Shown piece after piece: positions 44,702 through 53,697 of a DNA stretch of 64,000 nucleotides. Location of the stretch: assembly GCA_024635655.1 (NCBI GenBank), contig JAGXIL010000024.1, positions 62,001 to 126,000 on the forward strand. Direction: 5' to 3'. Both the position numbers and the translations under genes were made by a program. How positions within the stretch are numbered: the first letter of the stretch is position 1; each line of letters begins with the position of its first letter. Under the pieces are notes generated by a model that saw nothing but the letters and a program-made list of their open reading frames with translations, ran no database searches and had not been told where the DNA came from. The DNA comes from Gillisia sp. (GTDB lineage Bacteria; Bacteroidota; Bacteroidia; Flavobacteriales; Flavobacteriaceae).

Positions 44702-46633
44702 ATGAGTAAAATAATTGGAATTGACTTAGGTACTACCAACTCGTGCGTTGCAGTAATGGAAGGTAATGAGCCAACGGTAATCCCTAATGCCGAAGGTAAA
44801 AGAACAACTCCATCTGTAATTGCATTTGTAGAAGGTGGAGAGATAAAAGTAGGAGATCCTGCAAAGAGACAAGCGGTAACTAACCCAACCAAAACCATAT
44901 CATCTATAAAAAGATTTATGGGTAACAAATTTTCTGAATCTTCTAAAGAAGCAGGAAGGGTTCCTTATAAAGTTTTAAAAGGAGACAACGATACTGCAAG
45001 GGTAGATATTGACGGAAGAAAATATACTCCGCAGGAATTATCGGCGATGATCCTTCAGAAGATGAAGAAAACTGCTGAAGATTACCTTGGACATGATGTA
45101 ACCGAAGCGGTTATTACTGTTCCTGCATATTTCAACGATTCACAACGTCAGGCTACAAAAGAAGCCGGTGAGATCTCGGGTCTTAAAGTGCGAAGAATAA
45201 TTAACGAACCAACCGCAGCAGCACTTGCTTACGGATTGGACAAAAAATCCATAGATCAAAAGATCGCTGTATATGACCTTGGTGGAGGTACTTTTGATAT
45301 TTCTATCCTTGAATTGGGTGACGGCGTATTTGAAGTGTTATCAACAAACGGAGATACTCATTTAGGTGGTGATGATTTTGATGAAGTGATCATTGACTGG
45401 CTTGCCGATTCTTTTCAAAAAGCTGAAGATATTGATCTAAGAAAAGATCCTATGGCATTACAACGTCTTAAGGAAGCTGCAGAAAAAGCGAAGATCGAAT
45501 TATCTTCTTCTACACAAACAGAGATCAACCTGCCTTACGTTACTGCAACTTCAACCGGTCCAAAACACCTTGTAGAGACTTTGACAAGATCAAAGTTTGA
45601 GCAATTGGCCGATGAATTGGTAAAACGTTCTATGGCTCCTGTGAAGAAAGCATTGGATGATGCAGGTCTTTCAAAAAGTGATATAGATGAAGTAATTCTT
45701 GTTGGTGGATCAACGCGTATTCCTAAGATCCAGGAAGAGGTTGAAAAATTCTTCGGAAAGAAACCTTCAAAAGGAGTTAACCCGGATGAGGTTGTTGCAA
45801 TTGGAGCAGCTATCCAGGGTGGGGTATTGACAGGAGATGTGAAAGATGTATTGTTACTTGATGTAACTCCTCTTTCTCTTGGTATTGAAACAATGGGTGG
45901 TGTAAATACCAAACTTATTGAATCAAACACCACGATCCCAACCAAAAAATCGCAGACATTCTCTACCGCGGCCGACAATCAGCCGTCTGTTGAAATTCAT
46001 GTGTTGCAGGGTGAACGCCCAATGGCAGCCGATAACAAAACCATTGGTAGATTCCACCTTGACGGAATTCCACCGGCACCAAGAGGGACTCCTCAAATTG
46101 AAGTAACCTTCGATATTGATGCCAATGGAATTATAAAAGTAAGTGCTACAGATAAGGCCACTAATAAGTCTCAGGACATTAGAATTGAGGCCTCTTCCGG
46201 ACTTACTGAAGATGAGATCAAGAAAATGAAGCAGGATGCGGAAGCAAATGCTGAAAGTGATAAGAAAGCGAAGGAGAAAGTAGATAAGCTAAATGAAGCT
46301 GATGCTATGATCTTCCAGACTGAAAAGCAACTTAAGGAATTTGGAGATAAACTTTCTGCAGACAAGAAAAAGCCAATAGAAGATGCTTTGGAAGAACTGA
46401 AGAAAGCTTATGAGACCAAAGAAGTTGAAACTATTACTCCTGCATTAGACAAGATCAATGAAGCCTGGAAAGTAGCTTCTGAAGAGATGTACAAAGCACA
46501 AGCTGAACAAGGCGGACAGCCGGGCGCAGGTGGACCACAAGGTGCACCGGGATCTGAAAATGGTCAACCGGGCGGAGATTCCTCTAAGCAGGGTGACGAT
46601 GTTGAAGATGTGGATTTTGAAGAGGTGAAGTAA
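44702..46633 (+). CDS. dnaK: Molecular chaperone DnaK (Hsp70)
   Basis: The 643-residue protein is full length. It starts [20 protein letters not shown] (phosphate 1 loop), has [20 protein letters not shown] and [17 protein letters not shown] in the ATPase domain, the linker [13 protein letters not shown] near residue 385, the substrate-binding domain, and a helical lid with a Gly/Gln/Pro-rich tail ending EDVDFEEVK. It folds and protects proteins with DnaJ and GrpE, neither of which is next to it here. Followed by a strong terminator. Confidence 0.98.
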   Translation: MSKIIGIDLGTTNSCVAVMEGNEPTVIPNAEGKRTTPSVIAFVEGGEIKVGDPAKRQAVTNPTKTISSIKRFMGNKFSESSKEAGRVPYKVLKGDNDTARVDIDGRKYTPQELSAMILQKMKKTAEDYLGHDVTEAVITVPAYFNDSQRQATKEAGEISGLKVRRIINEPTAAALAYGLDKKSIDQKIAVYDLGGGTFDISILELGDGVFEVLSTNGDTHLGGDDFDEVIIDWLADSFQKAEDIDLRKDPMALQRLKEAAEKAKIELSSSTQTEINLPYVTATSTGPKHLVETLTRSKFEQLADELVKRSMAPVKKALDDAGLSKSDIDEVILVGGSTRIPKIQEEVEKFFGKKPSKGVNPDEVVAIGAAIQGGVLTGDVKDVLLLDVTPLSLGIETMGGVNTKLIESNTTIPTKKSQTFSTAADNQPSVEIHVLQGERPMAADNKTIGRFHLDGIPPAPRGTPQIEVTFDIDANGIIKVSATDKATNKSQDIRIEASSGLTEDEIKKMKQDAEANAESDKKAKEKVDKLNEADAMIFQTEKQLKEFGDKLSADKKKPIEDALEELKKAYETKEVETITPALDKINEAWKVASEEMYKAQAEQGGQPGAGGPQGAPGSENGQPGGDSSKQGDDVEDVDFEEVK

Positions 46634-46689
46634 GCAGAGAGCCACTTTTCACTACGCGCAGCGTAAGTGAAAAGTGTGAGAATCGCTTA

Positions 46690-46710
46690 TCCCGAACTTG
46701 TTTCGGGATC
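46690..46710. repeat. Variant of the CCTGAAACAAGTTCAGG palindrome after dnaK
   Basis: TCCCGAACTTGTTTCGGGATC is the reverse-strand form of the palindrome found in the arginine operon, with CCCGA...TCGGG arms in place of TCCTGAA...TTCAGGA. It lies between the dnaK stop and its terminator. Confidence 0.65.
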
Positions 46711-46758
46711 TATTCCCCTCTCATATCTTCCCTTTATTGGGTAGGACATATTAAAAAG

Positions 46759-46795
46759 AAAAAGCGCAATCATTAATTTGGTTGCGCTTTTTTTC
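46759..46795 (+). terminator. Terminator after dnaK
   Basis: AAAAAGCGCAA and TTGCGCTTTTTTT form a strong stem with a T-run, about 130 bases after the dnaK stop. A very similar hairpin follows the third amidohydrolase-like gene at 51632-51668. Confidence 0.85.
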
Positions 46796-46816
46796 ATTGT
46801 TAATAGGAGTGGTGAG

Positions 46817-47023
46817 AAAAACCCACCCCGTCCTGCGGACACCCCTCCCAGGAGGGGATTGGGTAGAAAAATAGGAGAGGAATTTCAAGCGCGATCATTT
46901 AGTTAGGGTAGAAAAAATAGGAGAGGAATTTCAAGGCCATCATTTAGTTGGTTGCGCTTTCTTATTTATATTTTTTGAAAAAAAACCACCCCGTCCTGCG
47001 GATACCTCGCCCTGGAGGGGATT
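46817..47023. repeat. Two GC-rich module C copies flanking a 45-base tandem duplication
   Basis: Module C (reverse form CCCACCCCGTCCTGCGGACA...) occurs at 46820-46858 and, diverged, at 46984-47023. Between them a unit of about 45 bases, GGGTAGAAAAATAGGAGAGG...ATCATTTAGTT, is present twice in tandem (46861-46905 and 46906-46950). The end of the unit resembles the dnaK terminator arm. Together they fill much of the 614-base gap; no gene is supported in it. Confidence 0.8.
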
Positions 47024-47247
47024 TTCCTATTAATGGATCAAATCCTCATGAAACAAACTCTAAAGAATATTAAATAATTAAAAATTGGTGTGTTGAGTAT
47101 TTATAAAAACAAATAAAAACAGACTACCAAAGACATTTTTCCAATAAATTATATGATAATAGGAACTTAGATTTAAGATTCCATTAAGAATGGGATTATT
47201 TCAATTTTTAATTTATCTTCCACATCTAAAATTTTAATCAATACACA

Positions 47248-48903
47248 ATGAAGAAAATTATTTGGACATTTCTCTTTGTCTTTCTGGTCCTGGGGCCTAT
47301 AAAAGCACAGGATGACCAGCTGGCACCGGTCACGGGAACTATAGCTGTAACTAACGTTAATATTGTCCCATCCCCGGGAGAACTTATAGAAAATGGGACG
47401 GTACTTGTTAAAGACGGCCTTATTACGGCTGTGGGCAATAATGTAACGGTTCCTCCTGGCGCCAGGATCATAGAGGCAGACAGTATGTATCTGTACTCAG
47501 GTTTTATCCTGGGTATGTCAAATATTGGTATTAAAATGCCTGAACAAAAGGACAGGCCTGATATAAAAGATCCGGGAAACCCTCCCAATGATCAGGCAGG
47601 AATAACTCCCGACAGAGCGGTAAATGAATATTTAGACCCTGGTCATAGATCAATATCCGATTGGAGAGCTGCAGGATTTACGCTGGCACAAACGGCTCCT
47701 TCCGGAGGGATGCTTCCCGGAACAGCAGCGGTTATTCTGTTAAAAGGAAAGTCAATAGAAGATATGATCTTAAAACCCGGTACTGCCTTATATGCGACTT
47801 TTGATGGTGCCAGGAGAATGTATCCTTCCAACATCCTGGGGGTGATGGCAAAACACCGGGACCTTTTTCGCCAGGCCGAGCAGTCAAGATCATCACGACA
47901 AACTTATATGGATGATCCTTCAGGGCGCACAAGGCCAAATTACAGTAAAGTAAGGGAAGCTTATTTACCGGTTCTTGAAAAGCAGATCCCTTTTATATTT
48001 AATACAGAGGAAGTCCTTTCTGCACAAAGGGCGATGCTCCTGCAGGAGGATCTTGGGTTTGACCTTGTTCTTGCTGAATTAAAGCAGGGTTGGGATATTT
48101 CAAGTGATATTTCAGAAACAAATACCAAAGTACTTTTTAGCCTGGATCTGCCTGAGCTCAAGGATAAGGATAAGGAAAAAGATACTGTTAAGGATGAGAC
48201 GCCAACGGCAGAGAAGCAGTTGCTGGAATCCAGAAGGGAAGAATTTACCAAAAAACATTATCAGCAAATGGGACAATATGCATCTGCAAATGTGCCTTTT
48301 GGTTTTTCCGGTGTAGAAGGAAAACCGGCAGATGTTCAAAAAGCAGTACAAAAAATGGTAGAACATGGCCTTTCTCAGGAAGCCGCGCTTACAGCACTTA
48401 CCACCACCCCCGCTTCTATGCTGGGAATAAGTAATATTTCAGGAACTGTGGAAAGCGGAAAAATGGCAAATCTGGTAATCTCTTCAAAACCGTATTTTGA
48501 AAAAGACGCAAAAGTGAGATATGTGATGGTAGAGGGAATGGTTTACGAGAATGAAGAAAAAGAGGCTAAAGAATCTGATCCGGAAACTTTGGAAAAAGTA
48601 ACAGGAAGCTGGAGTTACACTGCTGATACCCCAGATGGACCCATAACGGGGGACATGGTACTGGAGGAGAGCGGGGGAGTACTTTCGGGAACTATTACAA
48701 ACAGCCTCACCGGGGAGGAGACAACGCTGCAGGACCTGGTTTTTGCAGACGATAACCTTTCCTTCAGCTTTGACGTCATTATTCAGGGCCAAACGATGAA
48801 TGTGCTGGCAGTGCTTACAGTTTCTGAAGATGAATTGGAAGGAACTTTTAGTGGAGCAGGTGAGGCATATTCCGTAAAAGGAACTAGATCTCCTAACCAG
48901 TAA
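47248..48903 (+). CDS. Exported amidohydrolase-like protein 1, lacking the HxH metal motif
   Basis: The 551-residue protein has a signal peptide (ending GPIKAQ) and the N-terminal beta-sandwich start of amidohydrolases (TNVNIVPSPGELIENGTVLV, DGLITAVGNNVTVPPG), but where the family has PGFIDxHxH it reads LYSGFILGMSNIGI. The end of the fold (LTALTTTPASMLGISNISGT, then GKMANLVISSKPYFE) is present. A Lys/Asp/Glu-rich linker lies near residue 305 and an extra beta-rich domain follows from about 445. Probably not a standard metal hydrolase. First gene of a three-gene operon. Confidence 0.83.
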   Translation: MKKIIWTFLFVFLVLGPIKAQDDQLAPVTGTIAVTNVNIVPSPGELIENGTVLVKDGLITAVGNNVTVPPGARIIEADSMYLYSGFILGMSNIGIKMPEQKDRPDIKDPGNPPNDQAGITPDRAVNEYLDPGHRSISDWRAAGFTLAQTAPSGGMLPGTAAVILLKGKSIEDMILKPGTALYATFDGARRMYPSNILGVMAKHRDLFRQAEQSRSSRQTYMDDPSGRTRPNYSKVREAYLPVLEKQIPFIFNTEEVLSAQRAMLLQEDLGFDLVLAELKQGWDISSDISETNTKVLFSLDLPELKDKDKEKDTVKDETPTAEKQLLESRREEFTKKHYQQMGQYASANVPFGFSGVEGKPADVQKAVQKMVEHGLSQEAALTALTTTPASMLGISNISGTVESGKMANLVISSKPYFEKDAKVRYVMVEGMVYENEEKEAKESDPETLEKVTGSWSYTADTPDGPITGDMVLEESGGVLSGTITNSLTGEETTLQDLVFADDNLSFSFDVIIQGQTMNVLAVLTVSEDELEGTFSGAGEAYSVKGTRSPNQ

Positions 48904-48941
48904 TCCTGTAGATGGCAGAATTAAAAACAAAAATATATAAA

Positions 48942-50300
48942 ATGAAAAAACGATTTTCAATAACCATCATGTTCAGTTTATTCCTTGTGGGCAGTATTTC
49001 TGCACAAACGGAAAAAGGAGATGTTCTTATCAAGAACGGAACATTGATCACAGTTACCAACGGCACCCAGGAAACTACTGATATCCTGATAAGGGATGGA
49101 AAGATTTCCGGAATAGGAAAAGATCTTTCGGCACCTTCAGGGGTTCAAACTATAGATGCAACAGGTAAATTTGTAATGCCGGGAATTATTGATGCCCATT
49201 CCCATATAGCTCTTGATGCGGTAAATGAGGCAACAAGCCCTGTTACTGCTGAGGTTTGGACGGGCGACGCCCTCAATCCCATGGATGTTGGGATCTATCG
49301 CGCACTTGCCGGTGGAGTTACGATCTCGCATGCTATGCATGGTTCAGCAAATGCAATTGGCGGGCAGAACGCTACTATTAAACACCGTTGGGGAACAGTA
49401 AAAATGGACGACATCCGAATGGAAGGAGCTCCAAGAACAATAAAGTTCGCCCTTGGAGAAAATCCTACCCGGGTCCACGGTGAGGGAAGCGGCTTGGTTC
49501 CGCGTACCAGGATGGGAGTAGAGCAGGTAATTCGCCGCTCCTTTTCAGAAGCCAAAGAGTATATGGAAGCCAGGGATGAACATGAACAGAATAAAAAGAA
49601 AAGGAATTACAAGGGTACTGAACCTACTTACGATATAAGAAAAGAGGTGGTTGCAGACATATTAAGAGGAGATATCATAGTGCACTCCCACTCTTACCGT
49701 GCCGATGAGATCCTGATGCTTATGAACGTATTCAAGGATTATGGAGTAGAAAAACTGGTGTTTCAACACGCAAATGAAGCTTTTAAAGTAGCTCCGGAAA
49801 TAGCTGAATTTGGAGCAATGGCCTCTGTTTTTGCCGACTGGTGGGCATACAAATTTGAGGTGTATTATTCTACAGCTTACAATGCTGCGATACTCGTACA
49901 GAATGGGGTAACAACTTCCATAAATTCTGATAGTGGAGAATTGATAAGACATTTATATCATGAAGCAGCCAAAACCCAGAAGTATGGAGAGCTAACGGAC
50001 GAACAGGCTCTGGAATTGATCACCTTAAACCCGGCCAAGCAACTTGGAATAGATGACAGGGTAGGATCTCTTGAAGTAGGAAAAGATGGGGATGTGGTGA
50101 TCTTTAATAATCATCCGCTTTCAATATATGCTGTACCTCAAATGACTTTTGTAGATGGGGTAAAATACTTTGATATCAAAGAAGACGAAGATGATGTAAG
50201 AACTTATGTCAATCCGGCTGAAGAAGTTGATGTGATGAATAAAATGACCGAGCATGAGAAGTGTATGACAAATACGGAATGGCTATTTTTAAATGAATAA
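48942..50300 (+). CDS. Exported amidohydrolase 2, metal motif intact
   Basis: The 452-residue protein has a signal peptide (ending GSISAQ), the sandwich start DVLIKNGTLITVTNGTQETT, the HxH motif at H86/H88 (MPGIIDAHSHIALDAVNE), later candidate ligands in IIVHSHSYRADEI and VFQHANEAFK, and a candidate Asp in TSINSDSGELIRHLYHEAAK. It belongs with imidazolonepropionase-like periplasmic hydrolases; the substrate is unknown. ATG 48942 is chosen since the upstream ATG at 48912 would add a charged decapeptide before the signal peptide. Middle gene of the trio, 38 bases after the first. Confidence 0.88.
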   Translation: MKKRFSITIMFSLFLVGSISAQTEKGDVLIKNGTLITVTNGTQETTDILIRDGKISGIGKDLSAPSGVQTIDATGKFVMPGIIDAHSHIALDAVNEATSPVTAEVWTGDALNPMDVGIYRALAGGVTISHAMHGSANAIGGQNATIKHRWGTVKMDDIRMEGAPRTIKFALGENPTRVHGEGSGLVPRTRMGVEQVIRRSFSEAKEYMEARDEHEQNKKKRNYKGTEPTYDIRKEVVADILRGDIIVHSHSYRADEILMLMNVFKDYGVEKLVFQHANEAFKVAPEIAEFGAMASVFADWWAYKFEVYYSTAYNAAILVQNGVTTSINSDSGELIRHLYHEAAKTQKYGELTDEQALELITLNPAKQLGIDDRVGSLEVGKDGDVVIFNNHPLSIYAVPQMTFVDGVKYFDIKEDEDDVRTYVNPAEEVDVMNKMTEHEKCMTNTEWLFLNE

Positions 50301-50309
50301 ATCAAAAAC

Positions 50310-51611
50310 ATGAAAAAAACAATATATACAATTATACTGGCGGTTATTGGTTTAAGCACCATGAACGCTCAAAGCCCCAAGGGAGAGTATGGAGCTTTTG
50401 CACTTACTAATGCTACAGTACATACCATCACCAATGGTACTTTGGAGAATGCCACGGTACTAATAAGAGATGGTAAAATAGAGGAGGTTGGAACTATTTC
50501 GAATTTCGGAACAGATGTAACAGTAATTGACTGCAGCGGGAAACATATTTTTCCCGGAATGATCGATAGCGGTACCCGCCTTGGACTTTCTGAAGTGGGA
50601 TCTGTAAGTTTAACGCAGGATTTTAGCGAAGTAGGGGATATCATTCCCCACATGGAGGCATTAACTGCAATTAACCCTAATTCTTCTCTTATTCCAGTTA
50701 CGCGGGTAAGCGGGGTTACCACAACGCTATCAGTTCCTTCGGGAGGATTGTTTCCCGGAACAGCCGCTTTGGTTAATCTCCACGGATATACCCCGAAGCA
50801 AATGCATACAGGGTTTTCAGCTCCGGTGATGAATTTTCCTGCATCCGGAAAAAGAGGCTGGTGGGATCGCAGATCAGATGAGGAAATAAAAAAAGCAGTA
50901 GAAAAGTCTTTTAAACAGCTTGATGATGTTTGGGAAAAGGTGGCTCAGTACCACAGGATCGACAGTTCAAGAGCTGCCGGTTCAAATTCTGTTGAATTGG
51001 GTTACTATCCTGAAATGCAGGCATTATTACCTGTTTTTAGAAAAGAAGTGCCGTTATTAATAGAAGTTGACAAGGCCAAGGATATTAAAAAGGCCATAGA
51101 ATGGGTGCAGAAACAGGATATTGATGTGATCTTTACAGGGGTAAGTGAAGGATTTCGTGTAGCTGATGAATTGGCAAAAGCCAATATTCCGGTAATTGTT
51201 GGCCCTACTCTTAGCACTCCGTCGCAGGATTACGACCGTTATGACAGGCCTTATGCAAATCCGGGAATTCTTCAGAAAGCAGGTGTAAAGGTGGCTATTC
51301 GTACCATGGAAACAGAGAACGTACGAAATCTTCCCTACAATGCCGGTTTTGCTGCAGCATACGGAATGTCTGAAGAAGAAGCATTAAAAGCTATTACCAT
51401 TATTCCTGCTCAACTTTTTAATGTCGCAGATGAATTAGGATCATTAGAGAAAGGAAAACAAGCTACCTTGTTTGTTTCTACCGGTCACCCATTTGAAACC
51501 TCTACAGATGTGGAGCACGTTTTTATTGGAGGCTGGCAGATCCCAATGAGTAGTCGCCATATTGAGCTGTATGAGGAATTTCTTGAGAGAAGCCCGGGGT
51601 TAAAGAATTAA
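50310..51611 (+). CDS. Exported amidohydrolase-like protein 3, lacking the HxH metal motif
   Basis: The 433-residue protein has a signal peptide (ending LSTMNAQ), the sandwich start FALTNATVHTITNGTLENAT, and FPGMIDSGTRLGLSEVGSV where HxH is expected. The C terminus keeps ALKAITIIPAQLFNVADELG and GKQATLFVSTGHPFE. It is related to protein 1 in the loss of the first metal ligands and in a shared PSGG(L/M)(F/L)PGTAA string. It lies nine bases after protein 2, so all three are co-expressed. Confidence 0.85.
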   Translation: MKKTIYTIILAVIGLSTMNAQSPKGEYGAFALTNATVHTITNGTLENATVLIRDGKIEEVGTISNFGTDVTVIDCSGKHIFPGMIDSGTRLGLSEVGSVSLTQDFSEVGDIIPHMEALTAINPNSSLIPVTRVSGVTTTLSVPSGGLFPGTAALVNLHGYTPKQMHTGFSAPVMNFPASGKRGWWDRRSDEEIKKAVEKSFKQLDDVWEKVAQYHRIDSSRAAGSNSVELGYYPEMQALLPVFRKEVPLLIEVDKAKDIKKAIEWVQKQDIDVIFTGVSEGFRVADELAKANIPVIVGPTLSTPSQDYDRYDRPYANPGILQKAGVKVAIRTMETENVRNLPYNAGFAAAYGMSEEEALKAITIIPAQLFNVADELGSLEKGKQATLFVSTGHPFETSTDVEHVFIGGWQIPMSSRHIELYEEFLERSPGLKN

Positions 51612-51631
51612 TAACTTCGTTTTACAAAATA

Positions 51632-51668
51632 GAAAAAGCGCGATCCTTTTTGGGTTGCGTTTTTTTTA
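51632..51668 (+). terminator. Terminator after the amidohydrolase operon
   Basis: AAAAAGCGCGATCC and GGTTGCGTTTTTTT form an imperfect stem (one mismatch) followed by a T-run, starting about 20 bases after the last stop. It closely resembles the dnaK terminator. Confidence 0.8.
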
Positions 51669-51677
51669 TTAGAGGAA

Positions 51678-51984
51678 TGCCCACCCCGTCCGGCGGACAC
51701 CCCCCCCCCAGAGGGTGTTTTTAACACGCTTTTTCATATTAAAAGATTTAGTGAAACTTAGTGCCTTTCTGCCTTAGCGGCTAATCTTTTTTGCGTACTC
51801 ATATTAAAACAACATTCGTGCATTCGTGGCTACCACCGACGTTTAGTGGTTAAACTTTTTCAGTTCTTTTTTAGCCACAAAGACACCAGGAGCACCAGGA
51901 AACACAAAGTTTTGGAAAATAAAATAGCATTCATTATAAACAAAATGCCTTCCCGTCCTGCGGACACCCCTCCCGTGGAGGGGA
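51678..51984. repeat. Composite modular repeat locus 2, inverted relative to locus 1
   Basis: Read on the minus strand the order is C (51984-51947), D (51918-51871, CCAGGAGCACCAGGAAACAC on plus), A (51830-51812, ACATTCGTGCATTCGTGGC on plus), B (about 51800-51743, CTGCCTTAGCGGCTAATC on plus), C (51717-51678). This is the same C-D-A-B-C order as locus 1 at 37552-37849. It fills most of the 475-base gap between the amidohydrolase operon and the Nramp-like gene. Confidence 0.88.
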
Positions 51985-52086
51985 AGGAATAGAGGAGAAA
52001 TTTTATTGTTTATATTTTAATTTGTAGATAGTATTTGATTTCTATACCTGAGGCATATAGGGTATCATATATTAAGGATGCACCAA

Positions 52087-53364
52087 TTACAACCAGATCT
52101 GGTAATACAGGTATACCAAATTGAAAACTACGAGAAATCCAAAACAGCATAGACTAAAGATCTTGTAAATTTTCCCGGGCCGGTCTTGTTCCGGCATTTG
52201 ATCTCCTGTGACCAGTTTGTAATTGAACCAGGCGATGAAAGGAGCAGAAAGGAAAGAAAGCCCTGCTGCAAAATCAACTAAAATGGTGAAAGAACCGGAA
52301 AGGAAAAACAATATCGCGAGCGACAAAGAGGGTATGATAAAGATCGAAACTTTGTAGATTTTCCATTTCTCTTTCAGATCTTCCGGCTCGTCTTTTTCAG
52401 GATGTTTTAACTCTGATATCACACGCGGATAAGCGTCTGTTACTGTCAGAACCGTGCTGAACATGGTAACAAAGGCTGCGACAGCGATCAAGGGTTTGCT
52501 CCAGTTTCCTAAAGTTTGGCCATAGAGATCTATGAGCTGTGATGAGAACTCTACGCTGTTCAATGAAAAGGAGGTGCCGCTTCCGAACATCACCAATACA
52601 CCCAACAGGAAAAACAGCAATCCGATAAAAGCAGCAGATAAATAGCCTACATTAAAGTCGGCAAAAGCGCCTTTGATGGAGAGCTTCTGTTTTGTTTGCA
52701 GCGAACGTTCCCTGGTCCAGATGGAATGCCAAACCGAAGCATCAAGCGGAATTGGCATCCAACCCATGAACGCAATCATAAATCCTATGCTGGCCGTGGT
52801 CCAGAGGGATGGAGCTTCAGTAGCTATGGCATTTCCTGCTGTGCCGGCTCCAAGAGCCATAAGGACAGCAGCAAGTGTTGCGAGAGTTAAAAAGGTAACG
52901 ATAATCTTCATGCTTTTATCCAAACCCGGATATTTTCCGATAATAAGCACTGCAATACAGGCGCCGAGGATAATAAGGCTCCACACAAAAGGGGAGAGGC
53001 CTACATTAAATAATCGTTCTGCCAGGCCCGCGGTTACAATGGTCACAGCTGCCTGGATAATAAACATACTTCCAAAGGTGATGATCACATAGGTCCAATA
53101 GGGAAATTTCCCCATGCTCTTATATCCGGAAATGAGGTGTCTTCCGGTTCCTGCGGCAAAACGGGGGCCAAATTCCAAAAAGGGATATTTAGTAACGCAG
53201 GCTAACACCAGCACCCATATAAGGATAAGTCCATAATCTGCTCCGGCCCGGGTAGCCTGCACCAGGTGAGATACACCAATGGCAGCTCCCGCAAGTAAGA
53301 ACCCCGGACCAATGCTTTTTAAAAGAGAATCAGGTTTTTTTGAGGGGGTAATATCTCTCTTCAT
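52087..53364 (-). CDS. Nramp-family transporter with non-canonical metal-site motifs
   Basis: The 425-residue protein has eleven or so membrane helices and the Nramp start IGPGFLLAGAAIGVSHLVQA. In manganese/iron Nramps the first helix carries DPGN; here the segment is AAIGVSHLV. The sixth-helix region reads FMGWMPIPLDASVWHSIW and lacks the usual MPHxxxLHS. The family fold is clear, but the ion may differ (magnesium, aluminium or other transport is known for divergent Nramps) or be absent. It stands alone on the minus strand. Confidence 0.85.
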   Translation of the reverse strand: MKRDITPSKKPDSLLKSIGPGFLLAGAAIGVSHLVQATRAGADYGLILIWVLVLACVTKYPFLEFGPRFAAGTGRHLISGYKSMGKFPYWTYVIITFGSMFIIQAAVTIVTAGLAERLFNVGLSPFVWSLIILGACIAVLIIGKYPGLDKSMKIIVTFLTLATLAAVLMALGAGTAGNAIATEAPSLWTTASIGFMIAFMGWMPIPLDASVWHSIWTRERSLQTKQKLSIKGAFADFNVGYLSAAFIGLLFFLLGVLVMFGSGTSFSLNSVEFSSQLIDLYGQTLGNWSKPLIAVAAFVTMFSTVLTVTDAYPRVISELKHPEKDEPEDLKEKWKIYKVSIFIIPSLSLAILFFLSGSFTILVDFAAGLSFLSAPFIAWFNYKLVTGDQMPEQDRPGKIYKIFSLCCFGFLVVFNLVYLYYQIWL

Positions 53365-53697
53365 ATAAAATTTTGATTAAAGAAAATGTTCAGGAAACCT
53401 AATGAATAGATGTCCCTCACTTCGCTTGTTGGATGAAATTTAAACAAATTCACCAAATAATTTGAAAATTTTGATCCTCAGTAATTTTCATTTGTTTAGA
53501 TCAATTTTAAGAAATCCTATAGTTCAAGGGAGGGATAGGAGTGGGAATAAATTAATGGATTTTCCCCATTGAGTTAATTGCCTCTTTTTTATAATTTATT
53601 ATTACTTAAATCTTTAAGCAATCCCTTATTGAACCTCAATGCCCTTTCCTCTACTAAAGGTGCAGTAGAAAAACGATCCAACTTAACATTTTTAATT
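53365..53697. other. 333-base divergent intergenic region without a supported gene
   Basis: The region between the Nramp-like gene and the lipoprotein gene is AT-rich. The forty codons before the lipoprotein ATG are open in frame from 53578 but would precede the signal peptide, so I treat them as untranslated. GAAAATT and AATTTTC (about 53463-53488) form a weak inverted repeat. Nothing else stands out. Confidence 0.5.
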
